DNA of 39,356 nt from assembly GCA_016787805.1 (NCBI GenBank), contig JAEUTY010000036.1:1-39356 (forward strand), given 5' to 3'. The DNA comes from Flavobacterium sp. (lineage in GTDB: Bacteria; Bacteroidota; Bacteroidia; Flavobacteriales; Flavobacteriaceae). The translations under genes were made by a program, and so were the position numbers. Position 1 is the stretch's first letter. Each line of letters opens with the position of its first letter. The notes under the pieces were generated by a model, which did no database searches, was not told the DNA's origin, and saw only the letters and a program-made list of their open reading frames with translations. Shown piece by piece: positions 1 to 8,309 of this stretch.

Positions 1-12
1 GCGAAGCAAAAG

Positions 13-30
13 CCTGTCTAGTTAGACAGG
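13..30 (+). terminator. Possible intrinsic terminator at the left edge
   Basis: CCTGTCT (13-19) pairs with AGACAGG (24-30) around a four-base loop, and a T-rich stretch follows (31-43). It may end a plus-strand gene lying left of the window. The T-run is broken by C and G, so this is a weak terminator or a plain hairpin. Confidence 0.4.
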
Positions 31-49
31 ATTTCTTGTTTTATGAAGG

Positions 50-126
50 TTCAATATTCAAAATTGGAAGTTCCTTGTTGAATATTAAAAATGCTGAATG
101 TTGAACAAGGAACTTTGAATACTGAA
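50..126. repeat. Long imperfect AT-rich hairpin element
   Basis: Positions 68-86 pair with 97-115 with one mismatch and one G-U; the core is AAGTTCCTTGTT against AACAAGGAACTT. After a short bulge, 50-59 pair with 117-126 with one mismatch. The whole 77 bp therefore folds into one hairpin with a ten-base loop. It is built from short words (TTCAATATT, GAATATT, GAACAAGG) and encodes no plausible protein. It looks like an extragenic palindromic repeat. Confidence 0.7.
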
Positions 127-148
127 GTTTCTTTTGACTACAAAATAC

Positions 149-221
149 TCGCGTGAGGGATAGCAGCGGCATCCTTTTGTGTAATACAATGGAGCAAAAG
201 ATACAGCGAAGAGCCCGACCC
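149..221 (-). repeat. Intergenic hairpin element, copy E1
   Basis: One of four related elements in this window (others at 6091-6156, 25834-25975, 38063-38127). On the minus strand it begins GGGTCGGGCTCTTCGCTGTA and ends GCTGCTATCCCTCACGCG. The variable centre is a stem: ATCCTTTTG (171-179) pairs with CAAAAGAT (195-202), one base bulged. It lies 3' of the 2H phosphoesterase gene in that gene's own orientation, so it could sit in its mRNA 3' end. Confidence 0.55.
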
Positions 222-281
222 AATTGAACTTAATCGTATTTTCTATTGTATACAAATGTACTGTTCAATTGGGGCAAGCTC
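211..281. repeat. Inverted repeat overlapping element E1
   Basis: CCCAATTGAAC (219-229) is perfectly complementary to GTTCAATTGGG (263-273). With wobbles and a few mismatches the pairing reaches 211 and 281 (GAGC against GCTC). The loop holds a perfect palindrome, TTGTATACAA (246-255). The left arm is also the end of E1, so the two hairpins are mutually exclusive. The repeat ends 11 bp beyond the stop codon of the 2H phosphoesterase gene and could terminate its transcript. Confidence 0.6.
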
Positions 282-292
282 AAATAAAAATA

Positions 293-823
293 TTAACATT
301 CAAAATGAATTTTTTCTACGATATCAGTGTATTGTTGGGTTTTATTATTGAATTTTCTAATATAAATAGCGTCACAAATAAACTCCAAATTAACTTCTGT
401 GTTGCTGAAAATGGTTTTGGCTGTAGTCATTTTTTCTGCATCAAGTCCACGAGCGATAGTGAGGTGTGCATTAATGTTGTTAGTTTTAAAGCCGATAAAA
501 GAATGAAGTTGAGAAATAAGGCTATTGAGATATAATTTTGATTTTTCATCAGGTGAAATAAAAAATGTTTTTTCACCAAATGTGCCCCAAGAGTTAAAAA
601 TCACATTTTGAGGAGTCACAGTTTTACAATATTCTCTTATTTGTTCTATATATAAAGCTAGTGTCAGCTCGTTCTCAAAATTAATGACGGTAATGTGAGC
701 AGCAGCATTAGTACTGCCAAACCAACCAATTTTACTTTTAAGCAATTGCTTAAATTTTTTTACTTGTTGTATTTGATCTTCATTGGGAAAAATGACTATT
801 GAAAAAAGTGGAATAGAAGGCAT
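293..823 (-). CDS. 2H phosphoesterase / 2'-5' RNA ligase-like protein
   Basis: A 176-aa cytoplasmic protein. Two HxT-type motifs are visible: AHITVINF near residue 42 and AHLTIARG near residue 119. These are the paired catalytic motifs of the 2H superfamily (LigT, cyclic phosphodiesterases, 2'-5' RNA ligase-like proteins), which act on 2',3'-cyclic phosphate or 2'-5' RNA linkages. The length fits the family. The gene is last in a minus-strand set after an alpha/beta hydrolase and endonuclease III, 22 bp after nth, so it is probably cotranscribed. The natural substrate cannot be told from sequence. Hairpin repeats follow its stop codon. Confidence 0.8.
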   Translation of the reverse strand: MPSIPLFSIVIFPNEDQIQQVKKFKQLLKSKIGWFGSTNAAAHITVINFENELTLALYIEQIREYCKTVTPQNVIFNSWGTFGEKTFFISPDEKSKLYLNSLISQLHSFIGFKTNNINAHLTIARGLDAEKMTTAKTIFSNTEVNLEFICDAIYIRKFNNKTQQYTDIVEKIHFEC

Positions 824-845
824 TTTTGGATAATAAATAATCTGA

Positions 846-1484
846 CTAAATTGTTTTTAAAGGATAGAGGCAATGCACTTGAATAGGACAATCGGCACAT
901 TTTGGATTGGTGGGACGACATATTTCTCTTCCTAAAAAGGAAATAGCCATACCAATTTCACCCCAAATTTCTTTTGGAAGAACCTGCATTAACTGCTTTT
1001 CAACTTTATTTCCGTCTTTGGATTCTGCTATTAAACCAATTCTTGGAGCTACACGAATGACATGTAAGTCAGCAATTATTCCCTCGGCTGGAACTTGCAT
1101 TTCGCGCATAATGACATTCGCTGATTTTCGCCCAATGCCTTTTAACGCTATCAATTCATCCAATTGTGTAGGGATAGCGTTGTTGGATTTTAGCGTTTGA
1201 GCAATCTCGATTAGCCAACTTGCTTTGGTGTTGAAATTTCTAACTTTACTTACCAGAGGAATTAAGTCTTCAATAGTACTTACAGCAAGCGATTCTAAAT
1301 TTGGAAATTTCTCGAAAAAAGCAGGCGCTACTTTATTAATGTTAGCATCCGAATCTTGCGCCGATAAAATCACAGCAACCATCAGCTGATAAAGGTTATC
1401 GTAATTTAATGGATGTTTTTTGCCTCTGTATTTTTCAACTAGAGGTTGTAATTTTTCCGACCAATTGTTTTCAAATAGCTCCAT
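846..1484 (-). CDS. nth: Endonuclease III (DNA glycosylase/AP lyase)
   Basis: Base-excision repair enzyme that removes oxidised pyrimidines and cuts the resulting abasic site. The 212-aa protein has the helix-hairpin-helix LKGIGRKSANV with catalytic Lys120, catalytic Asp139 in ADLHVIRV, and a C-terminal 4Fe-4S cluster of Cys189, 196, 199 and 205 (spacing 6-2-5). The start was placed at the ATG at 1484. It puts the catalytic lysine at 120, as in E. coli Nth, and lies one base after the stop of the upstream hydrolase gene. A start seven codons earlier (1505) would overlap that gene. The two genes are probably translationally coupled. Confidence 0.93.
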   Translation of the reverse strand: MELFENNWSEKLQPLVEKYRGKKHPLNYDNLYQLMVAVILSAQDSDANINKVAPAFFEKFPNLESLAVSTIEDLIPLVSKVRNFNTKASWLIEIAQTLKSNNAIPTQLDELIALKGIGRKSANVIMREMQVPAEGIIADLHVIRVAPRIGLIAESKDGNKVEKQLMQVLPKEIWGEIGMAISFLGREICRPTNPKCADCPIQVHCLYPLKTI

Positions 1485-1485
1485 G

Positions 1486-2349
1486 TTATTTCTGTATAAA
1501 TTCAATAACTTTATTGATTACTTCTTTATTTCCTAAAATTTTTCGATGACCAAGACCAGTTGTAATCATGATTTCTGAGTTAAGTAAGTTTTCTTTAATA
1601 TGATGTGCCGCTTTTACATTAACATCGGTATCATCGGTGTCATGTACGATTAAAACTGGAATTTTCACATCTTTTGCAGCTTCAGAAGCAGAATAATCGT
1701 TCATTTTTTGGTCGTACTTTCTTTCAAAATGATTTCGCAATAATACACCAATATTGGAATTGAGCTTTAATTTCTTTACAAAATCATCAATGATGTCTTG
1801 AATGATATCGCCGCTTCCGATAACTACCGCCTTTTTGACATGTAAACTTTGTTTAATAGCATTCAAAATCGACATTCCACCTAGCGAATGCCCAATAGCA
1901 AATTCAAACGGTCCGAATTGTTGTTCTAATACTAAAATAGAAGCAATAAATTCAGTCATAATGGTCGAATTTCCTTTCGATTTACCATGTGCAGGCGCAT
2001 CAAAACTGATTGTAGAATAGCCCAATTCAATCAATTCATCTGCTATTTTTACCAATTGCGTTCCACGACCTGACCAACCATGAACCAGTAATACTTTTTT
2101 CTCGCTTTTACCGTAATGATACACTACAATTTCTTTGTTGATATTTGGAATTAAAATAGTTTTTTGAATACTATTTTCATTCATATGAAATTCTCTTTTC
2201 GGAATTTTATGTTTTAGTGGAGTTGTAAATAATCGTGCTGCAAATAAAGTTGCCAAATTCGGAGAAATTAACTCCAAAAATTTAGCACAAAGCAAGATTA
2301 GCTTCGGAATTTTTAATGTTTGGGCGTGTACGTCTTTCTTTTTTGTCAT
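1486..2349 (-). CDS. Alpha/beta hydrolase
   Basis: A 287-aa alpha/beta-hydrolase-fold protein of unknown substrate. Visible elements are the oxyanion-hole region VLLVHGWSGRG, the nucleophile elbow GHSLGG, a late acidic strand VLIVHDTDDTDVN and the likely catalytic His in GLGHRKI. The first 40 residues are hydrophobic and basic and could associate with the membrane, but no clear signal peptide is seen. It is the first gene of the minus-strand set with nth and the 2H phosphoesterase, and diverges from glgE across a 75-bp gap. Esterase, thioesterase or peptidase activity are all possible. Confidence 0.85.
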   Translation of the reverse strand: MTKKKDVHAQTLKIPKLILLCAKFLELISPNLATLFAARLFTTPLKHKIPKREFHMNENSIQKTILIPNINKEIVVYHYGKSEKKVLLVHGWSGRGTQLVKIADELIELGYSTISFDAPAHGKSKGNSTIMTEFIASILVLEQQFGPFEFAIGHSLGGMSILNAIKQSLHVKKAVVIGSGDIIQDIIDDFVKKLKLNSNIGVLLRNHFERKYDQKMNDYSASEAAKDVKIPVLIVHDTDDTDVNVKAAHHIKENLLNSEIMITTGLGHRKILGNKEVINKVIEFIQK

Positions 2350-2424
2350 ATCAATAAATTTTATTGGGCTTTAAAACTTTATGGTATTTTTTGTAATTTA
2401 CGACTTTATAAATATAACTTAAAA

Positions 2425-4365
2425 ATGTTAAATCAAAGACGTGTAATCATTGAAAATGTTTTGCCTCAATTGGATCATGGGGCATTTTTTATAAAACGAA
2501 TAGTTGGTCAAGCTGTCCAAGTAACTGCCGATGTGCTTTCTGATGGACATGATGCGATGGAAGCTGTGGTGCAATATAAATTTGAAAAAGACAAAAAATG
2601 GTCAGAAATTCGAATGCATGCCTTGCCGAACGATGCTTTTGAAGCTTCATTCACAGTCGAAAAACAAGGTTATTATTCCTATTTTGTAGAAGCTTGGATC
2701 GATTATGCGCTCAATTGGCAATACGGAATTGGAAAAAAAATAAAAGACAACCAACACGTCAAATCAGAGTTGCTGGAAGGAGTAGAGTATATTAAACCTT
2801 TACTAACAAAAGTTTCAGCCGCAGACAAAAAATACTTGAACGAATTAGTGGATTTGTTTTCCAACGAATCAAAATACGAAGAAGCCATTGTTGAAGCTGT
2901 TTCCGACAAACTAAAATCAATTTTTAAAGTACATCCTTCTAAATTTTTAGCCAACCAAACGCAAGAATTAAAAGTATATGTCGACCGACAAAAAGCACTT
3001 TTTAGCACTTGGTACGAATTTTTTCCGCGATCTGCTTCAAGAGAAGAAGGTAAACATGGTACTTTCAAAGACTGCGAACTTATTTTGCCTAAAGTGGCCA
3101 AAATGGGGTTTGATACTTTGTATTTTCCTCCAGTTCATCCAATAGGTGAAGTCAATCGCAAAGGAAAAAACAATGCTACTGATGCGCAATCTGGAGATGT
3201 TGGTTCGCCTTGGGGAATTGGTTCTCAGTATGGTGGACATAAATCCATTCATCCCGAACTCGGTACGCTTGATGATTTTAAATCATTGGTGCATAAAGCC
3301 AAAGAACTCGGAATTGAAATTGCTATGGATTTCGCCTTGCAAGCTGCTCCCGACCATCCTTGGGTAAAAGAAAATCCACAATGGTTCAAATGGCGTCCAG
3401 ACGGAACGGTACAATACGCCGAAAATCCACCGAAAAAATACCAAGATATTCTCCCTATTTATTTTGAAAGCGACGATTGGAAAAATCTTTGGAAAGAACT
3501 ATTAGATTGTGCTTTATTTTGGGTAGAAGAATGCGGAATTCGCGTTTTTCGTGTTGATAATCCACATACCAAACCCTTCTATTTCTGGGGTTGGTTGATT
3601 GCGGAAGTGAAAAAGAAATATCCAGACGTTTTATTTCTAGCCGAAGCATTTACGCGCCCCAAAATCATGCACGAGTTGGCCAAACAAGGTTTTTCTCAGT
3701 CGTATACATATTATACTTGGCGCAATTCAAAAGCAGAATTGCAAGAGTATTTAACGGAGCTTACCAAAACCAATCAAAAGGAATTTTTCCGCCCGAATTT
3801 CTGGCCCAATACACCTGATATCAACCCGTTTCCATTGCAAGGAGCAAATGAAAGTACACATCTTCAGAAATATTTTCTTGCCGCTACATTAAGTTCATCT
3901 GTAGGTATTTACGGACCTGTATTTGAATACATGGTTTCAGATGCAATTCCGGGTAAAGAGGAATACATGGACAGTGAAAAATACCAAATTCGTTTGTGGG
4001 ATTGGGAAAGAGAAAATAAAATCACTATGCTCATTGCTAAGATTAATCAAATCAGAAAAGAACAACCTTCGCTACAACAAACTAACAATATAGAATTTTG
4101 TGATACCGACAACGACCAAGTAATTGCCTTCTATAAATTTGATGATAAAAAAGAAAACGAAACCTTGATGATTGCCAGTTTGGATGCCTATTATTCCAAA
4201 CAAGCTTGGGTAAAATTGCCACTGCAGTCACTCGGAATTCATGAAGGACAAACAATTACAGTAATTGATTTAATTACAGGAAATAGTTACAACTGGGACA
4301 AAGAATGGAATTTTGTGGAATTGCATCCAGCGCTCCCATTTCATTTGTTCAAAATTCAAAAATAA
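2425..4365 (+). CDS. glgE: Alpha-1,4-glucan:maltose-1-phosphate maltosyltransferase
   Basis: GH13_3 enzyme that adds maltosyl units from maltose-1-phosphate to the non-reducing end of alpha-1,4-glucans. The 646-aa protein has an N-terminal beta-sandwich region, the family stretch WYEFFPRSAS followed by PPVHPIGEVNRKGKNN, and a TIM barrel. By family pattern the catalytic residues are nucleophile Asp378 (RVFRVDNPH), acid/base Glu407 (FLAEAF) and Asp465 (WPNTPD). Their spacing of 29 and 87 is nearly that of Streptomyces GlgE (394/423/480). The ATG at 2425 was chosen because a start at 2320 adds 35 residues foreign to the family and overlaps the divergent gene. Maltokinase follows after 31 bp and glgB after that, which supports the GlgE pathway. 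Confidence 0.93.
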   Translation: MLNQRRVIIENVLPQLDHGAFFIKRIVGQAVQVTADVLSDGHDAMEAVVQYKFEKDKKWSEIRMHALPNDAFEASFTVEKQGYYSYFVEAWIDYALNWQYGIGKKIKDNQHVKSELLEGVEYIKPLLTKVSAADKKYLNELVDLFSNESKYEEAIVEAVSDKLKSIFKVHPSKFLANQTQELKVYVDRQKALFSTWYEFFPRSASREEGKHGTFKDCELILPKVAKMGFDTLYFPPVHPIGEVNRKGKNNATDAQSGDVGSPWGIGSQYGGHKSIHPELGTLDDFKSLVHKAKELGIEIAMDFALQAAPDHPWVKENPQWFKWRPDGTVQYAENPPKKYQDILPIYFESDDWKNLWKELLDCALFWVEECGIRVFRVDNPHTKPFYFWGWLIAEVKKKYPDVLFLAEAFTRPKIMHELAKQGFSQSYTYYTWRNSKAELQEYLTELTKTNQKEFFRPNFWPNTPDINPFPLQGANESTHLQKYFLAATLSSSVGIYGPVFEYMVSDAIPGKEEYMDSEKYQIRLWDWERENKITMLIAKINQIRKEQPSLQQTNNIEFCDTDNDQVIAFYKFDDKKENETLMIASLDAYYSKQAWVKLPLQSLGIHEGQTITVIDLITGNSYNWDKEWNFVELHPALPFHLFKIQK

Positions 4366-4396
4366 TGGGCTGTAATTTTAAAGTGAGAATAAAATT

Positions 4397-6025
4397 ATGA
4401 GTTTAAAAAACAACAATCAGGATACTTTCGCTATTTCGTTCAAATTCAAAAACGAATGGAAAGATGCGTTCAAAGACGAGGAGTTTATCAAAGTTTTTTC
4501 GTCTGACATTCTTGAAAATTACATCATCAATAAACGTTGGTACGGCGGAAAAGCGAGTACACTAAAGTACATCGAGATTGTTGATTATTTTAAAATCACC
4601 TCCAAAAAAAATACATATTATGGTGTTTTGCTGGAAGTCAATTTTAAAGAAGCATTCTTCCAACACTATTTTATGCCAATAGCCTTTATGACAACCGATG
4701 AGTTGGACACGAATACCATCATCGCTCCAGCAAAGTTCGGTCATATCGAAGGCTATTTAGTTGATGCCTTACACCAAGACGATTTCCGCAAGTTGTTGTT
4801 TGAAAATATCGTGCAATCCACCGAAAGTAAAGAACTCAAGCTGGTCTTCCATAAAGGAAATTTCCTCGAAGAGAAAGAATATAAATCCTCACGATTCATG
4901 GGTGTGGAACAAAGCAATACATCCATTATCTACAATGAAAAATTTGTACTAAAAATCTTCCGACGCATCTACGTAAGTACCAATCCTGATTACGAACTGA
5001 GTCGTTTCCTCACCGAGCGCATGCATTACCAAAATACGCCTGCCTACACTGGAAGTATCAATATTGCTATGACAGAAGGTAATATTACGTTAGGTTTGAT
5101 GCAAGAATTGGTTCCGAATCAAGGCGATGCGTGGAAATTCATGCTCGAACAAATGGACGGCGTTTTCGATAATCTTTCACGCAAAAAAATCAAAATTGAT
5201 AAACTGCCCGATGTTGATTTGTTCAAACGCTTAAAAATCAACGAAATTCCACCCGAAATCATTGATTGGGTTGGTCTTAGTCTATTTTTACGTGTCCAAA
5301 CTTTAGCTTTACGAACTGCAGAAATGCACATTGCACTCGGTAGCGACATCCACGAAACGGCCTTCACACCAACAACTTACAATGGTGATTATACAGTTTG
5401 GTTGAAAAATAGATTGTTGTACCAATTCCAAAACCGACTGAACATCATCGAAAATAGTTTACACAAACTCGACGGAATGGCTTTGGATTTGGCACATCAA
5501 TTCCTCGAAAACAAAAAACTGATTCGTAAGCATTTTGTCGATTTCGATTGGACCAAAATGAAATCAGAACGCATTCGTATTCATGGCGATTTTCACCTGG
5601 GTCAAGTATTGGTCAATGGCGACGATTTCTATTTGCTCGATTTTGAAGGCGAACCTGAAAGCACCATCCGCGATCGCAAAGTAAAACAACCGCCTTTGAA
5701 AGACGTAGCTGGCATGTTTCGTTCGTTTCATTACGCCATTTATGCTACTATTTTCAACAACGGCGATAAATATCCGTTTGAGCAAGAAGAATTGTTCAAA
5801 GCCGGCGAATTGTTGTTCAAATACTTAGTCGGAACGTTCTTGGAAACGTACATCGAAAAAGCACAATCGGGCAATTTGAACATCGGTTACAGTCACGAAA
5901 TCAACTTCTTACTCAAATATTGCATCCTCGAAAAAGCGGTGTACGAATTGGGTTACGAACTGAATTCACGACCCCGATGGGCAGTCATTCCGTTGCGCGG
6001 CATACAAACGATTATGGGATATTAA
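4397..6025 (+). CDS. Maltokinase (stand-alone, not fused to TreS)
   Basis: ATP-dependent kinase making maltose-1-phosphate, the GlgE substrate (Pep2/Mak family, aminoglycoside-phosphotransferase fold). The 542-aa protein has the N-terminal cap signature NKRWYGGKAS, the catalytic-loop motif HGDFHLGQ (His396, Asp398) and the metal-binding LLDFEGEP (Asp415), then RDRKVKQPPLKDVAG, typical of the family. In many bacteria this domain is fused to the C-terminus of trehalose synthase (TreS). Here the gene begins directly with the kinase cap, 31 bp after glgE, with no TreS domain. It is longer than the mycobacterial enzyme (about 455 aa). It is almost certainly cotranscribed with glgE. Confidence 0.88.
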   Translation: MSLKNNNQDTFAISFKFKNEWKDAFKDEEFIKVFSSDILENYIINKRWYGGKASTLKYIEIVDYFKITSKKNTYYGVLLEVNFKEAFFQHYFMPIAFMTTDELDTNTIIAPAKFGHIEGYLVDALHQDDFRKLLFENIVQSTESKELKLVFHKGNFLEEKEYKSSRFMGVEQSNTSIIYNEKFVLKIFRRIYVSTNPDYELSRFLTERMHYQNTPAYTGSINIAMTEGNITLGLMQELVPNQGDAWKFMLEQMDGVFDNLSRKKIKIDKLPDVDLFKRLKINEIPPEIIDWVGLSLFLRVQTLALRTAEMHIALGSDIHETAFTPTTYNGDYTVWLKNRLLYQFQNRLNIIENSLHKLDGMALDLAHQFLENKKLIRKHFVDFDWTKMKSERIRIHGDFHLGQVLVNGDDFYLLDFEGEPESTIRDRKVKQPPLKDVAGMFRSFHYAIYATIFNNGDKYPFEQEELFKAGELLFKYLVGTFLETYIEKAQSGNLNIGYSHEINFLLKYCILEKAVYELGYELNSRPRWAVIPLRGIQTIMGY

Positions 6026-6090
6026 TTTAAAATTTATAATTCAAAATTTAAAATAATCAGAAGCGAAAGGCTTGGGCATTCTTGCAATCC

Positions 6091-6156
6091 ATGTTCCCGC
6101 TTTCCTTCCAAAATCCCAATAAAATTGGGAGTTTTTCCCTCCAATCGGGGCTAGAA
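6091..6156 (+). repeat. Intergenic hairpin element, copy E2
   Basis: It lies in the 207-bp gap between maltokinase and glgB. It begins CCATGTTCCCGCTTTCC and ends AATCGGGGCTAG, matching the ends of E4 (TTTCCCGCTATCC; TATCGGGGCTAG). The centre is a hairpin, TCCCAAT (6116-6122) with ATTGGGA (6126-6132), then GTTTTTCCC, so on the plus strand it could also terminate glgE-maltokinase transcription. The AT-rich stretch before it (6027-6056) holds repeated AAAATTTA-type words. Confidence 0.55.
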
Positions 6157-6232
6157 AACAAACGTATTGATAAAATAATAGTAATTCTAAGTAGTGCCAA
6201 CTGTAAACTACACAAACCATAAACATCCAGTA

Positions 6233-8137
6233 ATGAACCCAACACAATCCCATTCTTTATTCACCGATTTCGATATCAATCTATTCAAAGCAGGAAAACA
6301 CTTTCGTCTCTACGAAAAACTCGGCGCGCATCTCACCGAAGTCAACGGCGTAAAAGGCGTTTACTTTGCTGTTTGGGCACCGTCAGCCAAAAAAGTTTCA
6401 GTAGTAGGCGATTTCAATTATTGGGTGGAGGGCCAACACGATTTGTTCGTTCGCTGGGATGGCTCCGGAATTTGGGAAGGCTTCATCCCCGGAATTGATA
6501 AAGGAACAACTTACAAATACAAAATACAATCGAATCATAATGATATCATCACTGAAAAAGCGGATCCTTTTGCCTTGTATTGCGAAAAACCACCTCATAC
6601 GGCTTCTGTCATTTGGGATTTAGATTACAAATGGAAAGACACACAATGGATGGAAACCCGCAAAGACAAAAACGCATTGGATAAACCACATTCAGTTTAT
6701 GAAGTGCATTTGGGTTCATGGCGTCGCAATGCAGAAGGAAAATTCTTGACTTATGTTGAACTAGCTGATCAATTAGTAAACTATGTGAAAGAAACTGGTT
6801 TTACTCACGTTGAATTCATGCCAGTGATGGAATATCCTTACGATCCTTCTTGGGGCTATCAATTGGTAGGTTATTTTGCGCCCACTTCTCGTTTCGGGAA
6901 ACCACAAGATTTTATGCTTTTAGTGGATAAATTACATCAAGCTGGAATTGGTGTGATTCTCGATTGGGTGCCTTCGCATTTTCCTAGTGACGCTCATGGT
7001 TTAGGTTTTTTCGACGGTTCACATCTTTATGAACATCCTGACATCCGCAAAGGCTACCATCCCGATTGGAAAAGTTTGGTGTTCAATTATGGTCGCAATG
7101 AAGTGCGTTCTTTCTTAATTAGTAATGCTATTTTCTGGCTGCAACAATACCATGTAGACGGGCTTCGAGTAGACGCAGTAGCCTCAATGTTGTATTTAGA
7201 TTATTCGCGAAAAGACGGCGAATGGGAACCCAACATTTACGGTGGAAGAGAAAATCTTGATACCATTAGTTTCTTAAAAGATTTCAATGAAGCAGTGTAT
7301 TCTAATTTCCCAGATGTACAAACCATCGCCGAAGAGAGCACGAGTTTCCCAATGGTTTCACGACCTACATTTTTGGGTGGTTTAGGTTTCGGAATGAAAT
7401 GGATGATGGGTTGGATGCACGACACTCTTCAATATTTCGGAAAAGAATCGGTCTACCGAAAATACCATCAAAACGACATAACTTTTTCAATGACATATGC
7501 GTTTACCGAGAATTTTATGTTGCCACTTTCCCATGACGAAGTAGTCTATGGCAAACATTCGATTCAAGGAAGAATGCCTGGTGACGAATGGCAGCGATTC
7601 GCTAATTTGCGACTACTGTATGGCTATATGTTTACACATCCGGGCGCTAAATTGCTTTTTATGGGTGGCGAGTTCGGCCAAACTTCAGAGTGGAATTTCG
7701 AGAGTAGCTTGGATTGGCATTTGTTGCAATATGGTTTTCATGACGGAATTAAAAAGTGTATCACCGATTTGAATATCTTATACAAAAATAGCCCAGCTTT
7801 GTACGAAAAACAATTTTCCGCGGAAGGTTTTGAATGGATTAACTATTCAGATAATGAAAATTCTGTTTTGACCTACATCCGTAAAGGAAATAACGAAAAA
7901 GAGAATTTAGTTGTTGTGTGTAATATGACTCCTGTAGTTCATGAAAATTACCGCATTGGAACACCTAAAAAAGGGAAGTTAGCCGAAATTTTCAACTCGG
8001 ATAAAATTGAATACAATGGAAGCGGCGTTTCCAATGCAAAACCAATCAAAATTGAACCTACACCTTGGAATGGAAAAGATTTTTCAGTAGAAATTGTTCT
8101 TCCACCCTTAGGAATTTGTGTATTCAAGATGGTATAA
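6233..8137 (+). CDS. glgB: 1,4-alpha-glucan branching enzyme
   Basis: Makes alpha-1,6 branches in glycogen-type glucan; here it would act on the chains extended by GlgE. The 634-aa protein has an N-terminal CBM48-like domain (FAVWAPSAKKVSVVGDFNYW), a GH13_9 barrel with VILDWVPSHFPSD, nucleophile Asp314 (GLRVDAVASM), acid/base Glu367 (TIAEEST) and Asp435 (LSHDEVVYGK), and a C-terminal beta domain. The ATG at 6233 is preferred to an upstream GTG at 6194, whose extra 13 residues look non-coding. It lacks the extra N-terminal module of long enterobacterial GlgB. The 207-bp gap carrying element E2 may let it be expressed separately from glgE and maltokinase. Confidence 0.95.
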   Translation: MNPTQSHSLFTDFDINLFKAGKHFRLYEKLGAHLTEVNGVKGVYFAVWAPSAKKVSVVGDFNYWVEGQHDLFVRWDGSGIWEGFIPGIDKGTTYKYKIQSNHNDIITEKADPFALYCEKPPHTASVIWDLDYKWKDTQWMETRKDKNALDKPHSVYEVHLGSWRRNAEGKFLTYVELADQLVNYVKETGFTHVEFMPVMEYPYDPSWGYQLVGYFAPTSRFGKPQDFMLLVDKLHQAGIGVILDWVPSHFPSDAHGLGFFDGSHLYEHPDIRKGYHPDWKSLVFNYGRNEVRSFLISNAIFWLQQYHVDGLRVDAVASMLYLDYSRKDGEWEPNIYGGRENLDTISFLKDFNEAVYSNFPDVQTIAEESTSFPMVSRPTFLGGLGFGMKWMMGWMHDTLQYFGKESVYRKYHQNDITFSMTYAFTENFMLPLSHDEVVYGKHSIQGRMPGDEWQRFANLRLLYGYMFTHPGAKLLFMGGEFGQTSEWNFESSLDWHLLQYGFHDGIKKCITDLNILYKNSPALYEKQFSAEGFEWINYSDNENSVLTYIRKGNNEKENLVVVCNMTPVVHENYRIGTPKKGKLAEIFNSDKIEYNGSGVSNAKPIKIEPTPWNGKDFSVEIVLPPLGICVFKMV

Positions 8138-8154
8138 AAATGCGCTACATTTAG

Positions 8155-8195
8155 ACAAAGGCGCAAGAAAACACAAAAAAACTTTGCGTCTTTGT
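8155..8195. repeat. Short inverted repeat between glgB and the GH31 gene
   Basis: ACAAAGGCGCAA (8155-8166) pairs with TTGCGTCTTTGT (8184-8195), with a single G-T wobble. From memory, this CAAAGACGCAAAG-type palindrome recurs in Bacteroidota intergenic DNA. It lies 18 bp after glgB and may end its transcript, although no clean T-run follows. Confidence 0.6.
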
Positions 8196-8253
8196 TTCTT
8201 TGTGGTAAATCCAAACATCCGCAAACGTTGTAGTTAAAAAAACCTTTAAACAC

Positions 8254-8287
8254 TTGTAAATTTATCGTTTTCAACTTTGTAAATTTG
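8254..8287 (+). promoter_or_regulatory. Bacteroidota-type promoter for the GH31 gene
   Basis: TTG (8254-8256), 23 bp, then TAAATTTG (8280-8287), a full match to the TAnnTTTG -7 element. The spacing is at the long end of the usual range. The words TTGTAAATTT and TTTGTAAATTTG form a direct repeat across the two boxes. The start codon follows 22 bp downstream, giving a very short leader. Confidence 0.55.
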
Positions 8288-8309
8288 GCACTTTGTCAAA
8301 ATTTAACCT

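Noticed and set aside
41-223. 60-residue minus-strand reading frame
   Set aside because: It runs through the hairpin 50-126 and element E1; the peptide has no family features and is explained by the repeats.
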